From Acanthosepion esculentum (lineage: Eukaryota > Mollusca > Cephalopoda > Sepiida > Sepiidae): 64,000 nt of DNA. The stretch lies in contig OZ038480.1 in NCBI GenBank assembly GCA_964036315.1, positions 10,470,203 through 10,534,202 on the forward strand, read 5' to 3'. Under the pieces are notes generated by a model. That model saw only the letters and a program-made list of their open reading frames with translations. It searched no databases and had not been told where the DNA came from. Both the position numbers and the translations under genes were made by a program. Positions within the stretch are counted from its first letter, which is position 1. Each line of letters begins with the position of its first letter. Shown one piece after another: positions 11,701 to 22,167 of the stretch.

Positions 11701-12960
11701 CAAAAAATGAGGTTATGTTAACGATCAACAATTCTGCTGGAAGAATTTTCTTTTTGGATGTTCCTGGGGGTACTGGCAAAACGTTCCTAATTAATCTTCT
11801 TTTATTTTCAGTTAGGCTTCAAAGAACAGTGGCTTTAGCTGTAGCATCATCTGGAATAACAGCTACTTTGCTTTACTGGTGGAAGAACTGCTCACTCGAC
11901 ATTTAAACTGCCATTAGACTTGGTCTATAATGACAATCCAGTGTGCAACATAAATATAGGTACAAATCTAGCCAAGCTACTTCAGGTGATTTGCTTCATA
12001 GTTTGAAATGAAGGCACTATGGCTCACAAGGGTGCATTTGAGGCTTTAGATAGAACACTGAAAGACATCAGACATAATGCTAGACTCATAGGAGGAATTA
12101 TGATTCTTCTATCTGGAGATGTCAGACAAACAATTCCTGTTGTCAAACGAGGGACAGCTGCGGATGAACTTCATGTCTGTCTGAAAAGTTATTGTCTGTG
12201 GGATCATATTGAGAGACGCTTTTTGACCACTAGTATGAGAGTGAAACTTAATGGAGATAAAACAGCAAAGGAATTTAGAGACCTCCTTTTAAAATTTGGA
12301 AATGGAGAAATTTCACATGATCAAGATGAACAAATCAGCTTTCCTAAAGTTTTTGGCACTCTGGTCGAGAGCATTGAGGAATTAATTTTTAAAGTATACC
12401 CCAATATTTGCAGATAACTTCCAAAATACAGATTGGTTGTGTGAGAGAGCAATTCTGACTCCCAGAAATGAAACAGTACAGATCAGAAGATTCTGCAAGA
12501 TATCCCAACAGAAGAAAAACATACCAATCCAATGATACAACTGTGGATCCAGACAAAGCAGGGAACTTATTTATTGATTTTTTTAATTTTTTGGATCTTC
12601 CAGGAATGCCATCACATAAGTTGGTAATAGAACAAGGAGTACCATTAATGCTGCTAAGAAATCTTGATTCTCCAAAGTTATGGAATGCTACACGTCTTAT
12701 TGTGAAGAAAATGTTACCTTACTTATTGGAAGTTCTTATTGCCTATTGATTTTCAACGATTGCAATTCCCAGTTAGAGTAAGTTTAATAAATCACAAGGT
12801 CAATCAATGAAAGTTACTAGACTTCATCTTAGGCAACACTGCTTTTCTCAAGGTTGCCTGTTCAAGAGTAGGAAATGGAAGGAATTTATTTATACTTGCT
12901 CCAAATAAAAAAACAAAAATGTAGTTTATCCTGCTGCAGTACAATAAGAATTATTTAAGA
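11701..12960 (+). pseudogene. PIF1-type Helitron helicase, broken
   Basis: Superfamily 1B helicase remnant. Walker A is intact at about 11755-11790 (DVPGGTGKTFL), and the ALAVASSGITATLL block follows. After a frameshift the Walker B region reads V-stop-N-E-G-T-M just before 12019: a stop replaces the usual Trp and Asn replaces the catalytic Asp of DEAT. Motif III is at about 12112-12140 (LSGDVRQTIPVVKRG). The C-terminal INKSQGQS-like block (about 12790-12810) and VACSRVGN (about 12855) lie in other frames. The best open pieces are 11715-11906, 12019-12417 and 12468-12749. In an active element this domain unwinds DNA after Rep nicking. Host PIF1 is unlikely because of the Helitron ends and decay. 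Confidence 0.88.
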
Positions 12961-13199
12961 AAAAACATTTTGATTTCAAGTTTTTCACCATTATGTTTTT
13001 CATTCATGCAAATACATGTATTTCATTTCTTTCGACACCTGTTAAATGTTATTCAGTTTCACCATGTTTCATTTGTTTAAAATGGCTAAAATTCTAATGT
13101 TTAGCTATTTGAATAAATACAAATGTTTTCTTTCATGTTTACAACCAATTTAAGCATGAAATATTCATTTAAATTTTTTATTTCAAGTAGTGAATATAT

Positions 13200-13240
13200 C
13201 TTACTTTGCGAAGCGATACCGAGCGGGCGAAGCCTGCAAG
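13200..13240 (+). other. Helitron 3' terminal hairpin
   Basis: GCGAAGCGATACCGAGC is followed by a stem GCGGGC-GAA-GCCTGC and the terminus AAG before T. Copy B has the same layout with GCAGAC-GAA-GCCTGC then TAA. A consensus stem GCAGGC/GCCTGC fits both. A terminal hairpin is the expected stop signal for Helitron rolling-circle transfer. Confidence 0.65.
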
Positions 13241-13311
13241 TATTTCTATAAAATCAAAAATATTTTCAAGAATAATTTTATTTATTACCGAATAACATAT
13301 TCAGTAGAATC

Positions 13312-14192
13312 CCTGACAACCGGGCTAAGAAGGCCTTCTGGATATGAGGAATTGGTTACAAAGTCCGGATATAAGGGATTATATTTAGATTAAAATGAAA
13401 AAAACTGAAATCAGGTTTAACATTTATATTCAATGTTTTATAGTAAACAAAATAAGCTAATGGCGAGTGAAATATAACGGAATTGATTTTAAGGAAAAAG
13501 AAATAAATTATGTAATGTTAATGAAAATTCATTAAATTAAGTATGCCACGTATGCAAAACAAATAATGTAACGAGGATTTTTTAATCGCTGTTACATGAT
13601 GATTCTTTCTCTTCTAATGTCATTCTTAACTTTTTCCGCATTTCGTTTTGCTTTTGTTCTTGAAAATGTTTTAAACGAAAGACACTTTTAAACTTTGCGT
13701 GCGCTATTGCAATCGTCATAGCTGAATGCTGGCTTTCTTTCCATAAAACTGACAACCTTTTCAATAGCTTTTTCATTTTCAGTCCAGGTTTCATCACAAT
13801 CATATATTTTTATTTCCTTGTTCACTGTGACAGTGTGAACTCTGGAGAATAGTTTCTTTGGAAGATTTTATATCATACAATGTTGACTTTCCTATGTTGA
13901 ACTCAGCTATTAATTACAATGAACATTCACCAGCATATAGCCTGTTTAAAATTTCGACTTTTTGAGATAACTCCAAAGTTTTTCTTTTCCTCTTATTCCC
14001 ATCATCTTTTGCGCCAATACAAGCTATTAAGATGAAAGAAGCATACGCAATTATCCAAAGTAAATTTCCTGAAAAAACAGAAATTTCAAATCAGTTACAT
14101 ATCACCCAAATAGTTCAAATATACACATCAAAATCATGTCCGGATATGAGGTATTCCGGATATGAGAGATTCCGGATATAAGGATTCTGCTG
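13312..14192 (-). mobile_element. pogo/Tigger-like DNA transposon remnant
   Basis: Ends are CAGTAGAATCCCT (13312) and AAGGATTCTGCTG (to 14192), an inverted pair typical of pogo/Tigger elements. Both ends also carry subterminal CCGGATATRAG repeats (13330-13380 and 14138-14180). On the minus strand near 13925-14010 the sequence KRKRKTLELSQKVEILNRL matches a CENP-B-type helix-turn-helix N terminus, followed by a broken continuation to 13582. The DDE catalytic part is missing, so it is a deleted, inactive copy. Confidence 0.8.
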
Positions 14193-14978
14193 TATATACA
14201 AATCGTGTTTGACAGCAGGAGAATCGCATCTTCTTTATAGTACAGATTATGCTAAGTTTATGGGGTAATGAGCCAGAAAGAATATTTCCTGTTTGTATTT
14301 CTCTATTATCGTCATTACTAAATTCATGATACACTAACACCTTAATGCTACGAACGGAATAGAATAGTTGAAAGAAAGGAATGACAAACATATAAAGTTC
14401 TCAAAGAGATGTTTATGTCGTTAAGTCGCACAAGAAATTATATACAAATATATCTATATTTGTCACAAATTTGTCTCACACAAATTATAACATGTATACA
14501 AGTTGTGTGAAAGGTGCAAAAAGAGAGAGAGAGAGAGAGTTACTTTTAATATTTCACGAATGGAAAAATGGGTAAGCCGTTGGTGTCATTTATGTACCAT
14601 GTCAGATCGCGTGGTTTCCTCTGTTCTGTTAACTGCCATCGGCAGGCATGTTTTCCATCTCTGTTGTCAGGACCGGCGCGTCTTAACCCGAAACCCTCGT
14701 TTTTGGGGCTCCGTTGTGGCTGCAGCCATTTTTTTCAGCAATGTTGTATGGTCATCCGCCATTTTTTAACTATTTTTAAATTGACGTTACAGTGTCAGTC
14801 ATCAACTAATAACATATATCGTATATGGCCGGGGCGGTGCGTACTACGCAGGAACCTCGACAATGTTGGAGCCCCAAAAGGGATAGTTTCGGCAACTTTT
14901 TTTTTGCTTTTTGTACTTTTTACTTTTTTATACCTAAGTTATATTTTCAATCATCAACTATAATAATCGACAGTCAGC
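14193..14978. other. No gene seen
   Basis: Includes a short GA run at 14522-14539 and a somewhat GC-richer part (14560-14900) with overlapping open frames in two phases. None has a recognisable domain. Confidence 0.45.
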
Positions 14979-15335
14979 CTATGAACATTTCAGCCCACCC
15001 TCGTATATAGGCTCGTTACTCTGTACAGTTAGTTTGTAAGCTAAATTCGCCATTCTGTCTCTAATTCGGTCAACGAAGGAGGTGGTATTCAGCACTTTTT
15101 GTGGGGGTTGAATGAAAAACTGTCTAGGGAGTTTCAGTGTAGTGCCATACAATATCCCAACACGTGAACATTGCATTTCATCTTTCACGAAGTCCAAGAA
15201 CTAAAGGTAGATGTTACAGCCATTTTGACTGACCTGTCACTGTTCTTAGGGCTGCTTTTAATATTCGATGGAACCTTTCCACCAAGCCGTTGACGTTTGG
15301 ATAATATGCAGTGGCCCTAATGATTTTGCCCCTTA
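14979..15335 (-). pseudogene. Ty3/gypsy integrase fragment
   Basis: On the minus strand from about 15335 the sequence reads as the end of an integrase catalytic core. An AYYPNVNGLVERFHR-like block carries the catalytic Glu, followed by LKAALRTVTGQSKWL, MQCSRVGILYGTTLKLP (within 14979-15197) and a QPPQKVLNTTSFVDRIRDRM linker. It has a frameshift near 15190. Upstream RT and RNase H are absent, so it is an isolated fragment. It belongs to the same broad gypsy branch as the element at 47.8-50.2 kb, not the K02A2.6-type elements elsewhere in the window. Confidence 0.85.
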
Positions 15336-15746
15336 AAATTGTTTCATCAATCAAGTGTGTGTGTATGTTGTTTTATAGCTGTAGGCTGACATTAAAGTTT
15401 TTATGCAAATTCATCTTACTTGGCTTTTTCACAGCTTGACTAAGTGTAGCATTTTGTTTAAAATTTAGTAATCTTATATATAAAGTACAGTGTATATATG
15501 TTTGTGCATTCGTGTGTCCAAGCAACACCTTCGCTCCCACTGGTCCGATTTCAATGATACATAGCTCGTTCAAAAGCCCTAGAAAAGTTAGGTGCGGGAA
15601 AGATTTTCGTTCAGCCAAGATTATGCGAAGTTAAAAATATATATTAATATATTATACTAGCTATTATAGTTGCTTTCATGGTTCAAAGGGAGTAACTCTT
15701 ATTTTATTTTTGTATTCAAAATTACAGTGCACGTTTTTATTATAAA
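15336..15746. other. Unassigned, repeat-like
   Basis: 15470-15620 contains ATATATGTTTGTGCATTCGTG and a CCGATTTCAATGA motif that recurs near 50820 next to a GT array. It is probably part of an unidentified interspersed repeat. Confidence 0.35.
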
Positions 15747-15786
15747 CTAGCTTAAAAGCCGCCTTATCGGACGGCTATTAAGCTAG
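15747..15786. repeat. 15-bp hairpin, one mismatch
   Basis: CTAGCTTAAAAGCCG (15747-15761) pairs with CGGCTATTAAGCTAG (15772-15786) across a 10-base loop, with a single mismatch. No neighbouring gene suggests a terminator role. Confidence 0.85.
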
Positions 15787-16157
15787 CTTCTGTGGAGGAC
15801 TCTTGGTTTAGCCATCATTACAATAACTAGGGAGAAGTAGATGCGATAGGAATCAATAAACTCCAGAAGAAATCAAAATTAATCGCTGCATGTAAGTATT
15901 GAATTAATGTTTAAACTTACCTTTTTTAAGTTCAACTATAATTCTTCTGTTGCCACTTAAAGATGATTTGATGTGCGTAGATTCTTATTTTGCGTACAAA
16001 CAATTATTTTTATTTCATGGCTGACAGAACAGGGGATATAAGATAAAATTAATATAGCGTAAAGATGGGAATAGATAAATTATAATTAGTTATCCATTCA
16101 ACATTTGAAGAGTTAGAGAAACATAATAGCTAATTAAGCAAAACCTATATTATGGAA
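15787..16157. other. No gene seen
   Basis: AT-rich spacer between the hairpin and Helitron copy B. Confidence 0.4.
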
Positions 16158-16260
16158 TCTATATGAATAAATGCGAAATTGGAGCTCAATTCTCCCACGA
16201 ATTCTGGGGTTAAAAACCCAACTCTACTTTATAGTAATTTATACACGGTATTTACTCTGT

Positions 16261-16557
16261 CCCTCCACTTGGACGATATGTGACACAAGGTCTATTTTTA
16301 GGTGGGGACCCGAGCGCGTACGCCCGGGACAGGAACAAACATTTCTCCTCAGCCCCTGCAACCGTCGGTTGCGCTGGCCTCAGTGCGAGCACTGATCCCT
16401 CCCTCTGGCGCAACGGGAGGGCGCCGCGGCCTCGGGCAGCTGTTCGCCAGGCCTGGGCACCTCTTTTATTTTCCTCAGTTGCCCCTCTGTCCTTTAACAG
16501 AGAAACCCCTGAGTGCGCTCAGTCCAAAGACAGAGACGCAACTGAGAGACGATAAGT
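16261..16557 (+). repeat. Hairpin-rich GC module 1 (Helitron copy B)
   Basis: Begins CCCTCCACTTGG. The block GACACAAGGTC corresponds to the start of the LTR modules. It contains a CTGAGTG/CGCTCAG stem (with one G-T pair) near 16509-16522 and ends with a GACGCAACTGAGAGACGATAAG tract shared with module 2. Open frames on this strand (16171-16559) overlap in three phases and are artefacts of GC content. Confidence 0.8.
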
Positions 16558-16600
16558 AGACGTGAAATTACTCAAAAAGATTCATTTGTATTTACTCAAA

Positions 16601-16890
16601 CCCCCCACGTGGTCAGGTTGAGACAGAAGGTCGGTTTAATGCGGGGAGCCCGAGCGCGTGCACCCAGGCAAGGAACAAAAATTCCCCGAGCCCCTGCAAC
16701 CGTCGGTTGGGCAGGCCTCGGTGCGTGCATCGATACTTCTCTCTAGTGCAATGAGCGGCCTCGGGCAGCTGTTCCCCAGGGCCGGCACCTCTCAGTATAA
16801 TTTTCCTCAGTTGCGACTCTGTCCTTTGACGGAGTCGCCCCTGAGTGCACTCAGTTCAAAGACAGAGACGCAACTGAGTGATGATAAGTA
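16601..16890 (+). repeat. Hairpin-rich GC module 2 (Helitron copy B)
   Basis: Begins CCCCCCACGTGGTC, then AAGGTCGGTTTAATGCGGGG. Stems seen: CTGC-AACC-GTC-GGTT near 16695-16710; GCGACTC (16813-16819) with GAGTCGC (16832-16838); and a perfect 14-base palindrome CTGAGTGCACTCAG (16841-16854). It is repeated from module 1 at about 340-bp spacing. Confidence 0.85.
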
Positions 16891-17301
16891 GACGCGAAAT
16901 TACTCAAGAAGAGCAATTTGTACGCTAAAAGCTCAATATCAGTATTATATACTATCTACTTCTAGGTGATATCACTCTTCAGGTTTAACTAATTTTCATA
17001 TTCATTTTAAAAAAGTATATTTCATTAATTAACTGTTCTTCATTAGTGTTCTTTTATTCGAGGATTGTTTTGATTTTCATATTAAAAATAGTTGTTTAGG
17101 AATATCATCTGATATAGTGCAGAAAACCGTTTGAAATTTTCATTTTACTTGACCTTCAACAAGTTGGCATCTATTTGTAAAACTTTCCTTAAGAAACCAA
17201 TTTATGAATGAAATTTTCACTTAAAATTTCTCTTTCAAAGATTTCGCGCAGTGAATATATCTTATTTTTCGAAGCGATAACGAGCAGACGAAGCCTGCTA
17301 A

Positions 17302-19369
17302 TTTGCTATAATTTTGTTCTGTCTTCATCAATTTGCCAATGGGTTGTTTGCATCATGTGAAAGAACGTAGATTTCTTTTCTTTGCTTGTTGATGAATTTA
17401 TGTCTATTAAGGTGAGAGGGAAACGAACAATAATTAGACAAAAATAATCCCAATACTTTTGCTATTATGCAAAAGGAAAAACTATTTTAATTTGAAATAA
17501 TTTATGCTTTTACGTTCTCAGAATATTTATCTCTTGAATATAGTTATTAAGCAATATAAGTAAAAAATATAATCATCTCTTGAATAATGTGACATATATT
17601 TGAACAAGGATTCATGCGTTCTGAATAAAAGTAATTACGGTTTGATTAGTTTTATGTATTTGATTGATATCTGTACGTTTAGAATTGATATACTTATAGT
17701 AATATTAACTTTTAAGGCACCACAAAAAAAGCCATATCTATGTTTGAAATACATTTTAAAAAATGATAGATCATTCTTAAAGCTTTAATTTTATTTTTAA
17801 TTTCAATCTAGTAGATGAGATTTAATATTCCTGATAAACAAAATACTTTGGTGCATTTAAAAAAATCTTTCAAAAATGAAAGAATACGTTTCTGAAATGT
17901 TATTTGAGTAAAATTAGCTTATTTAAGGTTTAATTAATCTGAATTGAAACAAATATTACATAATTTTAGTTTAAAATATTCCATTTTTAACATTGGGGTA
18001 TTTTTCTGGCGTGTTGAGTGATTTGTTGACAGCCTAATGTTTGAGAAATTTAAATAAATGGGGAAGAACTAGATTAAATTACTTGAAGAATACACCGTGA
18101 ACGCCTTTTTATTATATAGAGATTTTTAACTACGCAGTAATCTTAAAAATTAAGAAAATATTTTAAGCAATATAATATTTCATTGAATTGTACGTACTTT
18201 GACTTTATAGTTCTACTTACGAAAACACTGGTTGAAAAGATTTTCCAAGAATTTTAAAATTTTTTAGCGGTGCCGCTCTTATTTTCTGACAATGTTGTGT
18301 ATGGACGTCCGCATTTACAAAAATTGACACGTTTATACACAATAAAAAATCAAATTTCTTTTTTAAAATACTGTGGATCGTTGCATTATAGTGAGTTTTT
18401 CCATTTATGATCAGTAAATACAGTTTTAATTTAATAACAATATCACCATTAGAAATTAATAAAAAATTAAGTTTATAAATTATACTACTTAAATTTTGAA
18501 ATAATGAAAGCAATTCATTTAAAAATTCATTATTCATCGAATTTCTTTTCTTAAGACAATCGTATCCATAATATATTTTATTCATAAATGCAATTAAATT
18601 ATTTTCTTGTTAAAAATGTCATACTTTTATTGCCTTCTTCTATATGAAACTATCCAAAAGGCCTTTAAATCGATATTATGAACCGAAAACGCTCTCTCGT
18701 CTGTGTTTAACTGTTGCACTAATTCAGTGTGCATAGATCTAAAATTCTGTCATGTTTTTAATATATCTGCGACCATCAGACACAAATAAGATTCGATTGG
18801 TAAAAAGCTTCAAATGGTTTGGTGATTAGAATGTGCACTTTTTATACTATTTAAAGAAACGTGTAGCCTTTTTCTCGTCAAATTATTTTAGGCGATCTTA
18901 TAGTGATCACACGTATTTTAAAGCCATATGTTTGCATTACATCGTTTCTTATGTCGACTGCAAACATTTTCCTATTATTCATTGAAGAATAGTTCCTGCA
19001 CGCATCTATTTGTATAATGTTTATTTTTCTCAGATTTCCAACTTTATTATTCAAATCCCCACCGCTTGTGCTTCACAATATCGTAAGCATGACTTTTCGA
19101 ACATTTTAAATCAGAATATATTATCATTAAACTTAGGTGACTGCAATATTTAACCGTAGATTACAGAGACAGCCCCAACATTGTTTTATTTATTGTAACC
19201 TAGCAACGCGGAAAATATAAATAATCTTTGTTATACTTTATTAGTGACAAATATTATGCAAACGTTTATTTCAAGAGGTGTCTTTAAATTAAGTAACGAA
19301 GATGGTTATGAAAAAAAATTATATTTAAAAAGAAATGCATTCCCAGAAAATTCTCGAATTTAAACAGAC
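17302..19369. other. No gene seen
   Basis: Very AT-rich. A 122-codon minus-strand open frame (18217-18585) is rich in Leu, Ile, Lys and Asn and has no recognisable motif. In DNA of this composition I do not treat it as a gene. Confidence 0.5.
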
Positions 19370-19434
19370 CATAATATTAAATGCAAAATCAAAGTGAATT
19401 TGATATTCGCTTTGATTTTGTATTTAATATTATG
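19370..19434. repeat. 29-bp hairpin, fully paired with two G-T pairs
   Basis: The arms 19370-19398 and 19406-19434 are complementary except at two positions, each of which would be a G-U wobble if transcribed. The loop is TTTGATA (19399-19405). It lies 13 bases left of the foldback mariner-like element. Confidence 0.92.
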
Positions 19435-19447
19435 GCAAAATCATATA

Positions 19448-20012
19448 AAGGATGTTCCAATAACTTGGACCGACTTTAAATGTGAATTAAGTTTAAGCGT
19501 CTAATGATTTTTTTTATTAAGTTTTTGGCAATTTCAACCATGGAAAGATTAACAATCAAACAACGTGTTAAAGTTATCGAAGCCTATTACGAAAATGGAC
19601 GTTCAAACAGAAATGCATTTCAAGCACTTCGTGATTTTTTGGTCAACATAATCGACCAACCGAGAGTGCAATTGGAAACGATGTGACGTTGTTGTGGAAA
19701 GGTTCAATTCCTGCACGCGATGACGAATAGAGGTGTCTAGATTTTCGGCCACATTCTCGTGCACTGCAGCAATGTTTACAGCTGAACGGCGTAAACAAGC
19801 ACGCAATGGTGTTTTCACATCTGCCAGTTTGTTTGAATTTACGAACAATTTTTCCAATTGCACTCTTGAAATTTTAACACATTGTTTGATTGTTAATCTT
19901 TTCATGGTTGAAATTGTCAAAGACTTAAGTTGTTAAATCTGAAAGAAAAAAATCATTAGCCGCTTAAACTAAATTCACATTTAAAACCGGTCCAAGTTAA
20001 TGGAACACTCTT
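19448..20012. mobile_element. Foldback mariner-like element
   Basis: The ends are AAGGATGTTCC (19448) and GGAACACTCTT (to 20012), flanked by TA on each side (19446-19447 and 20013-20014). The inverted arms run over 100 bp and include the start of a transposase: on the plus strand ERLTIKQRVKVIEAYYENGRS (19543 on) and on the minus strand KRLTIKQCVKISRVQLEKL (from about 19905). The minus-strand reading then continues through ADVKTPLRACLRRSAVNIAAV. The element is thus two head ends of one Tc1/mariner transposon joined in opposite orientation, with no catalytic domain. Confidence 0.85.
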
Positions 20013-20204
20013 TAAAAGAAAGTGATTATTTTAAAAGTAATGGTTTCATGTTTCTAAATGAAGTAACAGCTATCTCTCTTCAGATCTATCCATATGGTGT
20101 CTGTTTAAGCTCTGGTCATTTAATATGTACTTGATGAAATAAGCCATACTAACCTCTCACCCCTCCGGTATAATCCACTTTACGCCAAAAATCACTTATC
20201 AACC
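20013..20204. other. Spacer
   Basis: Nothing recognised. Confidence 0.4.
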
Positions 20205-20370
20205 AATCAACACTCTAGTTTCGGCAAGCGAGACTTCTCATTGGCTCAGACCCTTAGAACTGTAACAAGTTCACGCGAAAATGTCTTTTCGCGCCTAGCG
20301 CTCTGGAGCCTATTTTCTTGATCAAAACTCTATAAATAGAAGAATCTGAATCGACTCAAGCAGTCAGACT
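20205..20370 (+). promoter_or_regulatory. Promoter-like stretch (CCAAT, TATA, Inr)
   Basis: CCAAT occurs at about 20212 and its inverse ATTGG at about 20240. A TATAAATAG box is at 20331-20339. TCAGACTTTC about 33 bases downstream of the TATA box fits an initiator. The local GC content (GTTCACGCG, GCGCCTAGCGCTC) is higher than the surroundings. No open reading frame follows in the next kilobase, so this may be the U3/R part of an unrecognised LTR, a non-coding transcript start, or chance. Confidence 0.35.
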
Positions 20371-21560
20371 TTCACCCCCGGAGAGATGCCAAACTAATCC
20401 ATGCAAGTCAAAACCTTGACCAACTACACATTTACCGCGCAAACTTCTCTCACTCAGCAAACAACAATCACGCCACTCTCAGGAAAAATTTCTAGCAATT
20501 ACTTACAATACTTAAAAAGTGATATTTACTCACTACTAAATAAGTATTCGTAAACAATCAATCAAACATCCAAACAACTAACGGTACACAACTCCTACCA
20601 ATTTTGAACAATAACTTAAACAAACTTACGCACACACACTATTGATTGAACTCGCACAAAGGACATTTTTGTACATAACCAAATACTTAGTTTAATTTTA
20701 CGAACAAATCTTAATAACAGCTTCACACACGCTGAAACTTCACAAAAATACTCTACACAATCTAATTCAACCATCCTCATTTATCCCAAAATATTCACCC
20801 AAATGTATATGTCAGTTGTGTATAAATCAATGTTATTGTTACACTTTTAATTATGTTTGTCTTCACTCTGAATTTTCTTGCATGATTTGTTTTCAATATT
20901 CCTTTTATCTCTTAATTTGTTGTGAACGAATGCTTAAGAACACCGATATCATAAATCCTTCTGATAACTAAAAATACATTTACCAGTCTGCAACATAGTG
21001 AATTTGGTTATGTCTGGTAGCAGTAATTGGGCCCTTGTGTTAAACCATAATTTTACCGAGAACTACAATTATAAATATTGTGCTCACATGCGCATGCGTG
21101 TGCGTTTGCGCGTGTGTCCACCAACAGCAGAAATTTGAGGACCGCACTATCCGCGGTTAACCAAATCAACTGTTAACTAAATCAGAAAAATAGTCGTATT
21201 CAAAACCTTTTAATGAAATGAAACTAAACGTACTCTAAAAATGAATGGCATATTTTTTGTTCTGCCTTTTTCTGATAATTGACGATGAACAATTAACTAA
21301 ACATTTGTGTTAATTAGCATCTACGTTAATGGTTTTAATGCTTCTCAACAACAAATTTAAGCGGATTAAGAAAAGTTGCCGAATGTATACAGAAACGACA
21401 AAAGCTAACTTTAATTACTTGCTCACTTAAACTAACCAATACAATACAAAAAATATTAGATATAATCTCTACATAAACAACGATTATTTTCTTCGCGATC
21501 AAACACAGACATATATATATATATAGTCAACGACAAACAGACTGAAGTTTTCTGTATCAC
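20371..21560. other. No gene seen
   Basis: AT-rich DNA with few open frames. A TATATATATATA microsatellite lies at 21511-21522 and a GCGCATGCGTGTGCG-like purine-pyrimidine run near 21085-21115. Confidence 0.45.
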
Positions 21561-21564
21561 GGCT

Positions 21565-21665
21565 CATCAGTGTGATTAGACATGCGATTGCTTCAGGCCG
21601 AGATCGAAACCTGACCGATTTGACATTAGTCGAAGTCTCTAACCCTTAGGCTATCAACACACGCA
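21565..21665 (-). repeat. tRNA-derived SINE head
   Basis: On the minus strand TAGCCTAAGGGTTAGAG resembles a Pol III A box, and GGTTTCGATCTC about 35 bases later resembles a B box. There is no full cloverleaf or anticodon arm, so it is a SINE promoter fragment rather than a tRNA gene. It abuts the truncated left end of the gypsy element at 21720. Confidence 0.55.
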
Positions 21666-21734
21666 AAGTAAAAATAAAATTTTGAAACGCATTATATACG
21701 AGATATAAGCATTACCGGCTTCCAGAATGCTCAA

Positions 21735-22165
21735 TTCATAGCGAAGACTGACAAAAATCCTTAAATTCACAGGATGTGAACTGTGTGGCATTATCTGTTA
21801 CAATACAGTCAACCACTCCGAAACGAGAAAATAGCTCGTGCAAAATCTTTACTGTCACCCCCGAGGTCGGCTTCTTACATTTCAATATTTCTGGCCACTT
21901 GGAATAACTGTCAACTACTACAAGGTAGTAAAAACCATCAAGTGGACCATCAAAATCAATGTGTATCCGCGACCACGGACGGACGGTTTTAGGTCAGAGA
22001 TTGAATTTTATCGCGGGTACTTTAGCAGCCAAAACACATCCTTTGCACGATCTAACAGTGTTTTCAGTATCCTTGTCCATGTTGTTCCAGTAGCAGTAAC
22101 TCCTCATCAGACACTTCATTATTGAAGTTCCCGGATGGCCAACATGGAATTCCTTTAGTGTTCTT
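21735..22165 (-). pseudogene. gypsy element 3 integrase, partial
   Basis: Minus-strand reading with stops: the H-H-C-C zinc-binding end is around 22060-22140 (GHPGTSIMKCLMRSYCYWNNMD-like), then the catalytic core start, a SKWPEI-like region near 21890-21910, and the second-Asp block at about 21785-21810 (TDNATQF-like). The rest of the core, including the catalytic Glu, is absent at the truncation. Confidence 0.75.
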
Positions 22166-22167
22166 TT

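Larger units (their letters stand above)
10587..13240 (+). mobile_element. Helitron copy A (with helicase)
   Basis: The element begins TCTATATGAATAAATGCG after an A and ends CGAAGCCTGCAAG before a T, as expected for insertion between A and T. It shares its first ~590 bp and last ~95 bp with copy B (16158-17301). Order inside: 5' terminal sequence, one hairpin-rich module (10665-10927), AT-rich filler, a broken PIF1-type helicase (11701-12960), and a 3' end with a GCGGGC-GAA-GCCTGC stem. The last four bases are CAAG rather than the canonical CTRR, which looks like a point change because copy B ends CTAA. It inserted next to a LINE fragment. Confidence 0.75.
16158..17301 (+). mobile_element. 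Helitron copy B (non-autonomous)
   Basis: It starts TCTATATGAATAAATGCG after an A and ends GCCTGCTAA before a T, the canonical TC...CTRR form. It matches copy A at both ends. The join near 17200 fuses the sequence after ACTTTCCTTAA (copy A 11175) directly to the copy A sequence from about 13141, so the helicase and 1.9 kb are absent. It carries two tandem hairpin modules instead of one. It encodes nothing and would need an autonomous partner. Confidence 0.85.

Noticed and set aside
11701..12960. Host PIF1 helicase gene
   Set aside because: It lies between Helitron ends, lacks introns, is frameshifted, and its Walker B residues are destroyed.
16171..16891. Plus-strand open frames in three phases as genes
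   Set aside because: Same reason: they lie in the Helitron hairpin modules, overlap one another and show no domain.
18217..18585. 122-codon minus-strand frame as a gene
   Set aside because: Composition is that of random AT-rich DNA, with no motif, splice signals or neighbouring homology.
21565..21665. A tRNA gene
   Set aside because: Only A- and B-box-like parts are present. The acceptor stem and anticodon arm do not fold, so a SINE head is the better reading.
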